From Actinernus sp. WN-2022 (lineage: Eukaryota > Cnidaria > Anthozoa > Actiniaria > Actinernidae): 64,000 bases of DNA. Position numbers and translations under genes: made by a program. The DNA lies in contig JAOWCC010000091.1 in the NCBI GenBank assembly GCA_030867875.1, forward strand, positions 930,001 through 994,000, in the 5' to 3' direction. Each line of letters opens with the position of its first letter. Within the stretch, counting starts at the first letter, position 1. Shown piece by piece: positions 22,830 through 33,793 of this stretch. Below the pieces are notes generated by a model that worked only from the letters and a program-made list of their open reading frames with translations, did not search any database and had not been told where the DNA came from.

Positions 22830-23819
22830 AGTTAAGTGAAATTAAGACTTAGCAGATTTCATTTAATCAGTAGTGAATATACACCTGAATTACCAAAATT
22901 GTATTGCTTAATTTATAAAAATGAAGAATAAGGGTATAAATACCACAACTACTATAACCACAGCATGGAGGACATTTTGCCAAGCTCATGATATTTTTAA
23001 AGTTGTAGGATTCGGTATAATTAGTGGTAAGCAAAAAAAAACCTTGATTCGTATCCCTCGCCCGCCACTAAAGTTTTTGTAGTAAAGCAACGTACGACTC
23101 ACTCACTTTGATGAGAAGGAAAGACTTTGGCGGGGGAAAAATATTAGGCGGGACAAAAATTAGGCGGGAAGAAACTTGTTTGGTCGGGACAACTAGCCAA
23201 CCCAAATCATTATTACCCTGAGGAATAAGGATACTTTAGTAAAAAAAAAAGACTGTGGACTCAGACGGGTAAAAAAGTAATTAACCCACACAGTGCACCA
23301 TTATTGCTAGATCCTAATAGGCAAAACACGAAGTTGAAAAAAAACCAGTCAGAGGTTGATAACGTGGACAACTATTGCGAAGGGAAAGCGAATTAAGTAT
23401 TAACCACTCCAAGTCTATGATAAAATACACGAAGTCATGTAAACAGTTATTTTCATTTATTATATTTTTTAAATCAATTGTCAATTCCTGCAAAGAATGG
23501 AGAAAACGATGATTAGATGGATAAAGTAGAGTCTGTTTAGTATAGAGGGGAGCAAAATGGCTCTGTGGTTTCTCTACGCGTGTTTCTCTGATGAAATGTT
23601 CTTACGCTTTTAACGTCCTTAAACGGTAAGGAAGGGGGTAACGATCTAAGAAGGGTACTCATGGCTACGGTTAAGTCGGTAATATCTGTCGAATCGCTCC
23701 TAACTATGTAAACCAAACATGCATCACGCTATTTCTTTATCCTGACTAAAGTGAAAGAGATACGTTTTTTACTCTAAGATTAAGAACAAGATTTACCGGT
23801 TATTTTGTGGTGTAACATG

Positions 23820-24359
23820 TCACTGAAAAAGAAGAAGAACGACGGATTAGAAATTTATAACAGGTATGGTGTTAATGTATTTTGCGCTTACTGTGACCAT
23901 TGCATTGATTTTATCTTACGTTCTTGTTAAACACCATATCGGCGGCCCGGTGGACCGCCACCAGAACGTTGGCGTCCATGCTATTCGCATGGACTATGAC
24001 ACACCCGTCCCCTGCCTTCCTGCAAGAATGATTTATACGATTGATAAGTTATTGGGAATATCGCTAAGGGTTATAGTTGTGTGGTATTGCGTTTATGCAT
24101 TGTAGCGAAATGAAGTAGAAAACCTACCAGCAAGCCCCCACAGGGCAAAGTCCTGTGGCGAAGGCCAAGCGGACACACCCCTCACAGAATGTGTGCCCAC
24201 AGTTACTCAATGTAAAGGTCGGCTCTGGTATCGACTTGCATAGTACACAAGAGTTAACGGCTGTATAGATAGGATGCAAGAAGAGAATATCTGTGAGGAT
24301 ACTGTACACAATCTTATAGTGTATCATTAAACAGTTTGGACCTTACCTTGGTTCGACAT
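23820..24359 (-). CDS. RING-type (RNF212/ZIP3-like) small protein, copy 8
   Basis: Exons 24347-24359, 24128-24260, 23920-24019; stop 23820-23822. TATA 24394-24400, octamer 24408-24415. Coding sequence unchanged; one intron 1 substitution near 24305. The foldback insertion starts about 475 bp upstream of the octamer, so the core promoter is intact but any distal upstream elements have been moved 4.4 kb away. Confidence 0.58.
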
Positions 24360-24891
24360 GACGACGAATGAAGAAGGGTTTCACGTCCCTTCGTTTTATA
24401 CTGAATTATTTGCATTGAATGCTCTTTTGTTCGGTTACTTTGAAGTAATTACAGTGAGTTATCACGATCACTCGAGATTCATTTCAACAATGGTTTCTGT
24501 GTTTCGAAATAATCCTTGAGGTCCTCTTTGGTAAAAAAAATACAGTGTACCTTTATTAACGTGTCTACGAATCAAAAATTTAGTTGATCTTATTTGAAAA
24601 CCGTTTCGAATCAAGGAAAAGTTTGCAAATATGTGGTACTAAGGAAAATACACATCACTGTGCTAATTATGTTGCCACGGAAACACTCTTGGTCCCATGT
24701 TTCATCCGTGTGGAAAAACAATTTTGTAATTTCTCCTTCCTCGAACACAATTTACTGCTGTGGGCACATCAGATGACTCCAAGTCCATCAGTTTTGTGAG
24801 AAAATACATCAGTTCTCAGACCCCTACACTGTTAAGCTACCCACTTATGAAGCCCTCTAGAAATCCATCCTGATCATACATGTATATTATA

Positions 24892-24924
24892 AACACGTTC
24901 CAGAAAAGGTCACAATATTCCAAA
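24892..24924 (+). repeat. Left terminal inverted repeat
   Basis: 33 bp. Pairs with 29283-29315: bases 1-11 and 24-33 match, with a diverged middle. Confidence 0.8.
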
Positions 24925-25278
24925 TTGTAAATTATGGTATAATGTTGAGAGTTTACAATAACTTTGACATAATATTGGATTTTTCTGGTACATTCCTACG
25001 GTACGACCCAAATATCTCTGAATGTTTTTTTCGCTAGTACGTATTCACTTATCAAATTTAAATTGTGTCATCAACACTATAAGATATGCTTCACAATCAT
25101 CTGATAAATTCATCAGTTTCTTACCAAAGTAAGATATTCGGTGGATTATATTTCGGTTCAGTCCTAGCATTGTACCACTAGGAACTTTTTAAAGTATTAT
25201 TTTTGTGAATCACTAAACTTCAAACCACATGTTTTTAAATCACAGTATTCTCCAACTCGGTTTGTCAGACTTATATAC
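24925..25278. other. Subterminal spacer of the foldback element, left
   Basis: AT-rich; no gene, no internal repeat noticed. Confidence 0.5.
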
Positions 25279-25820
25279 CTGCGTGTTTGGTAATTACCAA
25301 ACTCAGCCCTGCGTGTTCAGTATTTACCAGACTCAGTCATGTGTGTTCGGTAATTACCAGACTCGGTCCTGTGTGTTTGGTAATTACCAGACTCAGTCCT
25401 GTGTGTTCGGTAATTACCAAACTCAGCCCTGCGTGTTCAGTATTTACCAGACTCAGTCCTGTGTGTTTGGTAATTACCAGACTCAGACCTGTGTAGTAAT
25501 TACCAAACTCAGTCCTGCGTGTTCGGTAATTACCAGACTCAGTCCTGCGTGTTTGGTAATTACCAGACTCAGACATGTGTGTCTGGTAATTACCAAACTT
25601 AGTCATGTGTGTTTGGTAATTACCAGACTCAGTCCTTCGTGTTCGGTAATTACCAGACTCAGTCCTGCGTGTTTGGTAATTACCAGACTCAGTCCTGCGT
25701 GTTTGGTAATTACCAGACTCAGACCTGTGTGTTTGGTAATTACCAGACTCAGTTCTGCGTGTTTGGTAATTACCAGACTCAGTCCTGCGTGTTTTCGGTA
25801 ATTACCAAACTCAGACTTGT
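25279..25820 (+). repeat. 30-bp minisatellite, left arm (about 18 units)
   Basis: Period 30 bp: GGTAATTACC, then AGACTCAGTCC and TGCGTGTTT, with scattered variants and one shortened unit near 25491. The GGTAATTACC core is a perfect 10-bp palindrome containing the TAATTA homeodomain core; some units have AGTATTTACC instead. Because the period is a multiple of three, all frames stay open for 70-190 codons; these repeats are not proteins. Confidence 0.92.
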
Positions 25821-26048
25821 GACAAAGTTTTGACTGTATACGAACAATCACTTTGCTAATTATAACGCTACTTCAAATTTCTGTTGCACTCACAACATGA
25901 CTTGGATTCAGACATTTCTGCTGCACTCACAGGAAGACCAAATTGATGCATTGATATTTGATATATTAGGTGAGGGGATGAAAACTGAAAAAATAGTCTG
26001 AAAATTACCACAGACAACGCAGGCTTTCGTTAAGTTTTATCGAATTAC

Positions 26049-26160
26049 GGTCGTTTCGCCCCCAAGTCGTTTCGCCCCCAGTCGATTCGCCCCCAACTCC
26101 AGGTCGATTCGCCCCCAATCTGTAGTCGATTCGCCCCCACTTCAAGTCCATTCGCCCCCA
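26049..26160 (+). repeat. Left 112-bp inverted repeat of nested element
   Basis: Built from six variably spaced copies of a TCGATTCGCCCCC or TCGTTTCGCCCCC motif, so each arm is itself a short tandem array. Confidence 0.88.
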
Positions 26161-26230
26161 GTACCGAACGAGTACCGAAAAGAGTTTATGAAGAAAAAAG
26201 AAAATCAAACTTAAGTTAACTTTGATCGAA

Positions 26231-26668
26231 CCCCGCGGCATTTACAAAATCTTTGTCAAACTTTGATCTGTTTGTGGCCTTTATTCAACGTCTTTCATTC
26301 AATAACGGCTTTTATTCAACATCTCGTTCGTTTGTTGGCTACTTTCGGTGTTTTAATTGCTCTAAATAAAGTAGGCTGGTCGTTTCGCCCCCAAATCCCC
26401 GCGGCATTTACAAAATCTTTGTCAAACTTTAGTCAAACTTTGATCTGCTTGTGGCCTTTATTCAACGTCTTTCATTCAATAAAGGCTTTTATTCAACATC
26501 TCGTTCGTTTGTTGGCTACTTTCGGTGTTTTAATTGCTCTAAATAAAGTAGGCTGGTCGTTTCGCCCCCAAATCCCCGCGGCATTTACAAAATCTTTGTC
26601 AAACTTTGATCTGTTTGTGGCCTTCAACGTCTTTCATTCAATAACGGCTTTTATTCAACTTTCGGTTG
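26231..26668 (+). repeat. Internal 166/177-bp tandem repeat, 2.5 copies
   Basis: Units start with CCCCGCGGCATTT at 26231, 26397 and 26574. The second unit has an 11-bp internal duplication; the third is partial. Each full unit ends with a GGTCGTTTCGCCCCCAAATC segment that matches the end motif of the inverted arms, so the arms and the core may have grown from the same sequence. An open plus-strand frame over 26263-26673 arises from the repetition. Confidence 0.85.
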
Positions 26669-26780
26669 AATAGTCAAATAGAAAAGAAAAGTAGAAAAGT
26701 TACTATTCTCTCGTTCCCTCCCCCCAGCAATAAATTAACAACGTGTCCCCATCCCCTGCGTCTGTTTTTGTTTCCTTCTG

Positions 26781-26831
26781 TACATTCAATATGGCGGTCG
26801 GTCGCGTTCGGTCATACGTGGAATCGTAAGT
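26781..26831 (+). promoter_or_regulatory. TISU-like start with splice donor inside the nested element
   Basis: ATGGCGGTCGG at 26791 sits in a small GC-rich island, followed by 35 open bases and a canonical GTAAGT at 26826-26831. This looks like a tiny first exon with start codon and donor. No matching acceptor or downstream exon was found, so it may be a captured or decayed host promoter fragment. Confidence 0.25.
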
Positions 26832-26885
26832 GACTTTATTCAAAGTTTATACTATTTCAACTTGGTTTATGGTATCGACTTGAAG

Positions 26886-26997
26886 TGGGGGCGAATGGAC
26901 TTGAAGTGGGGGCGAATCGACTACAGATTGGGGGCGAATCGACCTGGAGTTGGGGGCGAATCGACTGGGGGCGAAACGACTTGGGGGCAAAACGACC
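26886..26997 (-). repeat. Right 112-bp inverted repeat of nested element
   Basis: Reverse complement of 26049-26160, reading GGGGGCGAATCGAC repeatedly on the plus strand. Confidence 0.88.
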
Positions 26998-27012
26998 GGA
27001 TACCGTTTTATC

Positions 27013-28689
27013 AATATTAATTTTCAGGAGACATAATCCGATATCCTAGGCTATGGTTAGGAGAGAAAGTTTTAACAGTCCTAACCTACAACTGAACCCA
27101 GAGGTGCTAGCAGAAGTCTCTCCGTCTTGGTTTACTATTAAGACAGAGAGAGACCTCCCCGGAGACCCCTCCCTGTCTTGGCTAGCAGGGAAATTTAAGC
27201 TGCTCTACAAGTAAATCAAATGTCATGAAATGCTAGCTAACATTCGACTCATGATTCAACATTTTTCACGAAGAAAGTACCTGAAAAGCAGGCAAACAAT
27301 CGCATCGAGAAACGTCAGGATTTAGTTGAATATTTAAAAACAAAATTTAACTCCAGTCTTGTACCTTGAGTTATATATATATATATTCGGAACTACAATA
27401 TACTACGTACTTTATATTGGTCATAAACAATCATGATCGGTACTCGAAATATATCGTCAGACTTCAGTTGCTTTTGCTTGCTTTCTTGTAGATAACCGTT
27501 GATTATACGAATGAATTGACTCACACCACAGTTCAGTGACCTTAAACCGCGTTACAGTTGAACTAAATTATACTGCTTTCCTCTAAGTAATTTGCAACCT
27601 CAAATCTCTGTCATAGGGCACAAATTACGAAAACTTACCTTCAATGTGTGTATGCAATCTGACGAATCCTATGAAGACCAAGGTTTATAAGAAGCAAATG
27701 GCGATCAGAAAATGCCGCCATGAACCTGAAGTTATATTCACGGTAGATCTGTCTTTTGTTAGTATTCAAATTTTGCGCGCTTTCAATAACACTAGTCCGT
27801 GATCCGATTGGTTAAAGTTGACAGTTCGCATCAGCGGATATTAAATTTCGGCTGTTAGGTGTTTTCACATCTACATGTGACGTTCTGGAGCCATCGGGCA
27901 AACTGTGGATATTCAAATTGTATTCAAGAAGGCAACCTATGCTTCTAAACCTCCCCTGACCCTGTACAACCGAAAGCAATATTTATCAGATGGCCAGAGA
28001 ACAATAATGCGAAACAGTATTCCAGGGAATGATGTTTCTGTGGACTTAGAGGGTGACTCTCCTGCTGAACTTCCAGCCGTCTACGTGACTCCCCCATGCA
28101 TTGCCCAGCCGCCGATTCGACTTCGTCTTTAACACGCCGCTTTACAACTAAAGGTTTAAACATGGCCAGAGAACAATAACGCGAAAACGTATTCCAGGGA
28201 ATGATGTTTCTGTCGGGTCTTAGAGCGTGACACCCCTTCGTCTTTAATACGCCGCTTTACAACTAGAGGTACACGCTTACTAAAGCCAACAGACAGAACA
28301 GATGTTTGATCATGTTTCTACGACAAATTCTACCGGTAAATCAAGTATCAGTGAGATATTGTGAAGATTCCTGCGATATGTTGTATTGAGTGTCAGCGCC
28401 AACTGTCAAAGTTAATTCGAAGGAACATTATTACTGAACAACCAAAACAATAACCGCCAGTGTAACCGTACAGTCCCATGAGTTACAAGATCATGTATTA
28501 CAAGACTGAGCGAGAAGTTGATTCATCAAGAGTAAAGGAAAACCTTTCGGAGTCCAACCTTTCTTCATAATTCATATACCACAGACCACAGAGATTACAA
28601 ACGTCCAGCAATTTTACTGCTTTCATTCACAAGCTCCAACAACTTTTCGACCACTTAAATCAATAATTCGCCATTACCTCATTGCGAAT
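27013..28689. other. Core of the foldback element, no transposase recognised
   Basis: Contains a (TA)n run at about 27372-27386, a CCGATTGG (CCAAT-type) string near 27802, and a plus-strand frame at 27905-28132 with no known domain. A block of about 110-160 bp (from about 27991) is imperfectly repeated at about 28163-28270, with an internal deletion. Nothing resembles a DDE or P-type transposase on either strand. Confidence 0.5.
27991..28270 (+). repeat. Imperfect tandem duplication in the element core
   Basis: GGCCAGAGAACAATAA, ATTCCAGGGAATGATG and CGCCGCTTTACAACTA each occur twice in the same order. The second copy lacks about 60 bp of the middle. Confidence 0.75.
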
Positions 28690-29080
28690 TGTTTGGTACT
28701 TTACCAAAACACAGGTCCGAGTTTGATAATTACCGAACACACAGGTCTGAGTCTGGTAATTATCGAACATGCAAGACTGAGTCTGGTAATTACCGAACAC
28801 ACAGCTCTGAGTCTAGTAATTACCGAACACGCAGGACTGAGGTCTGAGTCTGGTAATCAGGAGTACCGAACACGCAGCTCTGAGTCTGGTAATTACCAAA
28901 CACACAGCTCTGAGTCTGGTAATTACCGAACACACAGGACTGAGGTCTGAGTCTGGTAATTACCGAACACACAGGACTGAGGTCTGAGTCTGGTAATTAC
29001 CGAACACAGAGCTCTGAGTCTGGTAATTACCGAACACGCAGGACTGAGGTCTGAGTCTGGTAATTACCGAACACGCAGGG
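28690..29080 (-). repeat. 30-bp minisatellite, right arm, inverted
   Basis: Same unit as 25279-25820 in the opposite orientation, about 12 units. Several units are lengthened by a duplicated GACTGAGGTCTGAG stretch. Together with the left arm it could fold the element into a long stem. Confidence 0.9.
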
Positions 29081-29282
29081 AAAGAAGGATGATGGTGGAA
29101 TAATAGATGAAAATCTGAGGAAAGCAAAAAAAATATGTTACATGCCACTTGATTCCATTGTAGTATTACTAGTAGTGAAGGATAGAAGTAAACGTCGTTG
29201 GAAAGCACAAAATACTACTGAATTTAATCTATGTGTGTAAAAAGTTGGCTGTTTTAAAACCATTTGTCCCAAATATTTAAAC
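29081..29282. other. Subterminal spacer of the foldback element, right
   Basis: AT-rich and purine-rich on the plus strand; no gene recognised and no clear match to the left spacer. Confidence 0.5.
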
Positions 29283-29315
29283 TTTGGAATATCGCACTCT
29301 ATTTTGGAACGTGTT
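29283..29315 (-). repeat. Right terminal inverted repeat
   Basis: Reverse complement begins AACACGTTCCA and has ATATTCCAAA at positions 24-33, aligned without gaps to the left end. Confidence 0.8.
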
Positions 29316-29846
29316 TATAGTCCTCACTCACTTCCACAGCATGTCCTCATAACTAATACACAGTAAATGTACATGCTGTTTGTATTCTGACTGAATGACA
29401 TGTGTCGATCCATGTACTGCCACTGGCTCTTATGCAATAATACACCATAAACACCCGTAGATAAGCTGTACCTTTTCACCCAAAATATTCGTTCAAAATC
29501 GGGGGTGCGGCTTATCTACGGGAACACCTAGAAAGGAGACCCAACATTAACATATATTTACATATCACGAACCTGTATGAAGCTTTTATTATGCGACGGT
29601 GCATATATTACAATCAGGTTCAAATCGCATCCGATTGTGTAATATAGCAATTTAAGCATAAGCATTGAAAAAAAACACGCAATTTGAAAGAATTAAAGCA
29701 AAAACTCTTCAAGACCCACCCTAGACCTAATATATTAGAATTTCGTGAATATTTAAACGTGATTAAGCTTATTTACCTTCCAAAACATGCTGATTCGCAG
29801 CGCTTGTCAAAGCATGCATCTAAACAACCAGGAATCCTTCGCAATT

Positions 29847-30525
29847 TTACACGTGGGAGATTGGCACTAGTTCATGAAAATCCAAGATGGCGGACCTCAG
29901 ACCTACTCGTGCTAGAGAGGCTGTACCATACAGCCTGGCAAAACGAGGGCCAAGTGGCAAATAAATAAAGTGAATAGTATCTCATTCTTTGTGCTTAGCT
30001 GGCTCATTCTTTGACTTGTACCTCTCAGCACTACATTTGGCGCAAGAAGTCAGGTGGCTGTATGTATTTATAAGCGTTGCTATCACGAAACAGAATACAG
30101 TCTTTTGGACAGTAGTGATATGTTACAGTATCAACAAGAAATGGCCGTATGAGAGCACACGCATCATCATAATTAGAGGGTAGAAGGTTGCTAGGAGGAA
30201 GTAATGACTTTTGAAGTTGAAGTTGGTGGGAGAGGCTTTCTTTGCTAGTTTCTAGTTTACAGAAAACCATAGAAACTGCACTGCAACGGCTTGCATTAAA
30301 GTGACATTGCTGAGGCAAAGTAGCAGGACTTATCTCTACAAGTGTGCTTCAAAAGTCACATTCATATTCTCGCATTGATTTGGCTGCGGCAGGCAGCAGT
30401 TCCCTTAGCCTGTTGAAGATAAAAATATAGAGACAGCAGCACCTGTTCGCACAACTCAAACCTTACATCAGTTTCAGAATCAGATAAATCCAATTCTGCA
30501 CCTTGCACTTCAGAATAAGTCTGTA
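29847..30525 (-). pseudogene. Decayed CACTA-type transposase, unit 8
   Basis: Stop at 29982-29984. Separated from the RING gene of its own unit by the 4.4-kb insertion. Confidence 0.58.
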
Positions 30526-31515
30526 AGTTAAGTGAAATTAAGACTTAGCAGATTTCATTTAATCAGTAGTGAATATACACCTGAATTACCAAAATTGTAT
30601 TGCTTAATTTATAAAAATGAAGAATAAGGGTATAAATACCACAACTACTATAACCACAGCTTGGAGGACATTTTGCCAAGCTCATGATATTTTTAAAGTT
30701 GTAGGATTCGGTATAATTAGTGGTAAGCAAAAAAAAACCTTGATTCGTATCCCTCGCCCGCCACTAAAGTTTTTGTAGTAAAGCAACGTACGACTCACTC
30801 ACTTTGATGAGAAGGAAAGACTTTGGCGGGGGAAAAATATTAGGCGGGACAAAAATTAGGCGGGAAGAAACTTGTTTGGTCGGGACAACTAGCCAACCCA
30901 AATCATTATTACCCTGAGGAATAAGGATACTTTAGTAAAAAAAAAAGACTGTGGACTCAGACGGGTAAAAAAGTAATTAACCCACACAGTGCACCATTAT
31001 TGCTAGATCCTAATAGGCAAAACACGAAGTTGAAAAAAAACCAGTCAGAGGTTGATAACGTGGACAACTATTGCGAAGGGAAAGCGAATTAAGTATTAAC
31101 CACTCCAAGTCTATGATAAAATACACGAAGTCATGTAAACAGTTATTTTCATTTATTATATTTTTTAAATCAATTGACAATTCCTGCAAAGAATGGAGAA
31201 AACGATGATTAGATGGATAAAGTAGAGTCTGTTTAGTATAGAGGGGAGCAAAATGGCTCTGTGGTTTCTCTACGCGTGTTTCTCTGATGAAATGTTCTTA
31301 CGCTTTTAACGTCCTTAAACGGTAAGGAAGGGGGTAACGATCTAAGAAGGGTACTCATGGCTACGGTTAAGTCGGTAATATCTGTCGAATCGCTCCTAAC
31401 TATGTAAACCAAACATGCATCACGCTATTTCTTTATCCTGACTAAAGTGAAAGAGATACGTTTTTTACTCTAAGATTAAGAACAAGATTTACCGGTTATT
31501 TTGTGGTGTAACATG

Positions 31516-32055
31516 TCACTGAAAAAGAAGAAGAACGACGGATTAGAAATTTATAACAGGTATGGTGTTAATGTATTTTGCGCTTACTGTGACCATTGCA
31601 TTGATTTTATCTTACGTTCTTGTTAAACACCATATCGGCGGCCCGGTGGACCGCCACCAGAACGTTGGCGTCCATGCTATTCGCATGGACTATGACACAC
31701 CCGTCCCCTGCCTTCCTGCAAGAATGATTTATACGATTGATAAGTTATTGGGAATATCGCTAAGGGTTATAGTTGTGTGGTATTGCGTTTATGCATTGTA
31801 GCGAAATGAAGTAGAAAACCTACCAGCAAGCCCCCACAGGGCAAAGTCCTGTGGCGAAGGCCAAGCGGACACACCCCTCACAGAATGTGTGCCCACAGTT
31901 ACTCAATGTAAAGGTCGGCTCTGGTATCGACTTGCATAGTACACAAGAGTTAACGGCTGTATAGATAGGATGCAAGAAGAGAATATCTGTGAGGATACTG
32001 CACACAATCTTATAGTGTATCATTAAACAGTTTGGACCTTACCTTGGTTCGACAT
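31516..32055 (-). CDS. RING-type (RNF212/ZIP3-like) small protein, copy 9
   Basis: Exons 32043-32055, 31824-31956, 31616-31715; stop 31516-31518. TATA 32090-32096, octamer 32104-32111. No coding change. Confidence 0.58.
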
Positions 32056-33114
32056 GACGACGAATGAAGAAGGGTTTCACGTCCCTTCGTTTTATACTGA
32101 ATTATTTGCATTGAATGCTCTTTTGTTCGGTTACTTTGAAGTAATTACAGTGAGTTATCACGATCACTCGAGATTCATTTCAACAATGGTTTCTGTGTTT
32201 CGAAATAATCCTTGAGGTCCTCTTTGGTAAAAAAAATACAGTGTACCTTTATTAACGTGTCTACGAATCAAAAATTTAGTTGATCTTATTTGAAAACCGT
32301 TTCGAATCAAGGAAAAGTTTGCAAATATGTGGTACTAAGGAAAATACACATCACTGTGCTAATTATGTTGCCACGGAAACACTCTTGGTCCCATGTTTCA
32401 TCCGTGTGGAAAAACAATTTTGTAATTTCTCCTTCCTCGAACACAATTTACTGCTGTGGGCACATCAGATGACTCCAAGTCCATCAGTTTTGTGAGAAAA
32501 TACATCAGTTCTCTGACCCCTACACTGTTAAGCTACCCACTTATGAAGCCCTCTAGAAATCCATCCTGATCATACATGTATATTATAGTCCTCACTCACT
32601 TCCACAGCATGTCCTCATAACTAATACACAGTAAATGTACATGCTGTTTGTATTCTGACTGAATGACATGTGTCGATCCATGTACTGCCACTGGCTCTTA
32701 TGCAATAATACACCATAAACACCCGTAGATAAGCTGTACCTTTTCACCCAAAATATTCGTTCAAAATCGGGGGTGCGGCTTATCTACGGGAACACCTAGA
32801 AAGGAGACCCAACATTAACATATATTTACATATCACGAACCTGTATGAAGCTTTTATTATGCGACGGTGCATATATTACAATCAGGTTCAAATCGCATCC
32901 GATTGTGTAATATAGCAATTTAAGCATAAGCATTGAAAAAAAACACGCAATTTGAAAGAATTAAAGCAAAAACTCTTCAAGACCCACCCTAGACCTAATA
33001 TATTAGAATTTCGTGAATATTTAAACGTGATTAAGCTTATTTACCTTCCAAAACATGCTGATTCGCAGCGCTTGTCAAAGCATGCATCTAAACAACCAGG
33101 AATCCTTCGCAATT

Positions 33115-33793
33115 TTACACGTGGGAGATTGGCACTAGTTCATGAAAATCCAAGATGGCGGACCTCAGACCTACTCGTGCTAGAGAGGCTGTACCATACA
33201 GCCTGGCAAAACGAGGGCCAAGTGGCAAATAAATAAAGTGAATAGTATCTCATTCTTTGTGCTTAGCTGGCTCATTCTTTGACTTGTACCTCTCAGCACT
33301 ACATTTGGCGCAAGAAGTCAGGTGGCTGTATGTATTTATAAGCGTTGCTATCACGAAACAGAATACAGTCTTTTGGACAGTAGTGATATGTTACAGTATC
33401 AACAAGAAATGGCCGTATGAGAGCACACGCATCATCATAATTAGAGGGTAGAAGGTTGCTAGGAGGAAGTAATGACTTTTGAAGTTGAAGTTGGTGGGAG
33501 AGGCTTTCTTTGCTAGTTTCTAGTTTACAGAAAACCATAGAAACTGCACTGCAACGGCTTGCATTAAAGTGACATTGCTGAGGCAAAGTAGCAGGACTTA
33601 TCTCTACAAGTGTGCTTCAAAAGTCACATTCATATTCTCGCATTGATTTGGCTGCGGCAGGCAGCAGTTCCCTTAGCCTGTTGAAGATAAAAATATAGAG
33701 ACAGCAGCACCTGTTCGCACAACTCAAACCTTACATCAGTTTCAGAATCAGATAAATCCAATTCTGCACCTTGCACTTCAGAATAAGTCTGTA
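33115..33793 (-). pseudogene. Decayed CACTA-type transposase, unit 9
   Basis: Stop at 33250-33252; no private change noticed. Confidence 0.58.

Larger units (their letters stand above)
20392..23643. repeat. Array unit 7 (16 bp shorter)
   Basis: 3,252 bp. Shares all the diagnostic changes of unit 5, including the deletion (here near 22716). Confidence 0.95.
800..24891. repeat. Tandem array of a 3.27-kb gene-bearing unit, left block
   Basis: Units 1-7 and the first part of unit 8, all in the same orientation. The interval between identical landmarks is 3,268 bp, except units 5 and 7 (3,252 bp, net 16-bp loss). The left edge is set by comparison with unit 2: identity starts at the ATCTAAG at 800. 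Copies differ by only scattered substitutions. Every unit keeps the same minus-strand spliced RING gene, transposase relic, hairpin and GGCGGGA cluster. The foldback element at 24892 interrupts unit 8. Confidence 0.97.
26042..27004. mobile_element. Nested 963-bp foldback-like element
   Basis: Flanked by an 8-bp direct repeat GTTTTATC (26034-26041 and 27005-27012), read as the target duplication. Its ends are 112-bp inverted repeats (26049-26160 and 26886-26997). I noticed only one mismatch (CGTTTCGC versus CGTTTTGC). Eight-base duplications occur in hAT and P-type/foldback elements. No coding capacity for a transposase. Confidence 0.8.
24892..29315. mobile_element. 4.4-kb foldback-like DNA element in array unit 8
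   Basis: The uninterrupted units give the empty site. The insert is 4,424 bp, flanked by TATA on both sides (a TA or TATA duplication; the palindromic target leaves this ambiguous). Its ends are inverted: AACACGTTCC outermost and ATATTCCAAA at the same distance inside. Within the ends lie 30-bp minisatellite arrays in opposite orientation. Long inverted ends built of tandem repeats are typical of foldback-type elements. No transposase was found, so it is probably non-autonomous. It carries a second, nested insertion. Confidence 0.85.
23644..31339. repeat. Array unit 8, interrupted by a 4.4-kb element
   Basis: Removing 4,428 bp (the element plus one copy of its TATA duplication) restores a 3,268-bp unit. 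Private changes: TACTGTACAC in intron 1 near 24300 and TCTCAGACC near 24816. Its end carries CAATTGACAATT, shared with the end of unit 10. Confidence 0.95.

Noticed and set aside
25279..25820. CRISPR-like array (30-bp repeats)
   Set aside because: Repeats are directly adjacent with no unique spacers, occur again inverted at 28690-29080, and lie in a eukaryotic transposon. It is a minisatellite.
25229..25851. Long repetitive proteins on both strands over the minisatellite
   Set aside because: The 30-bp period keeps all frames open on both strands; the frames arise from the repeat and have no start context or splice support.
26005..26241. 78-codon minus-strand frame rich in W-G-R motifs
   Set aside because: It is the translation of the GGGGGCGAATCGAC repeats in the nested element's inverted arm.
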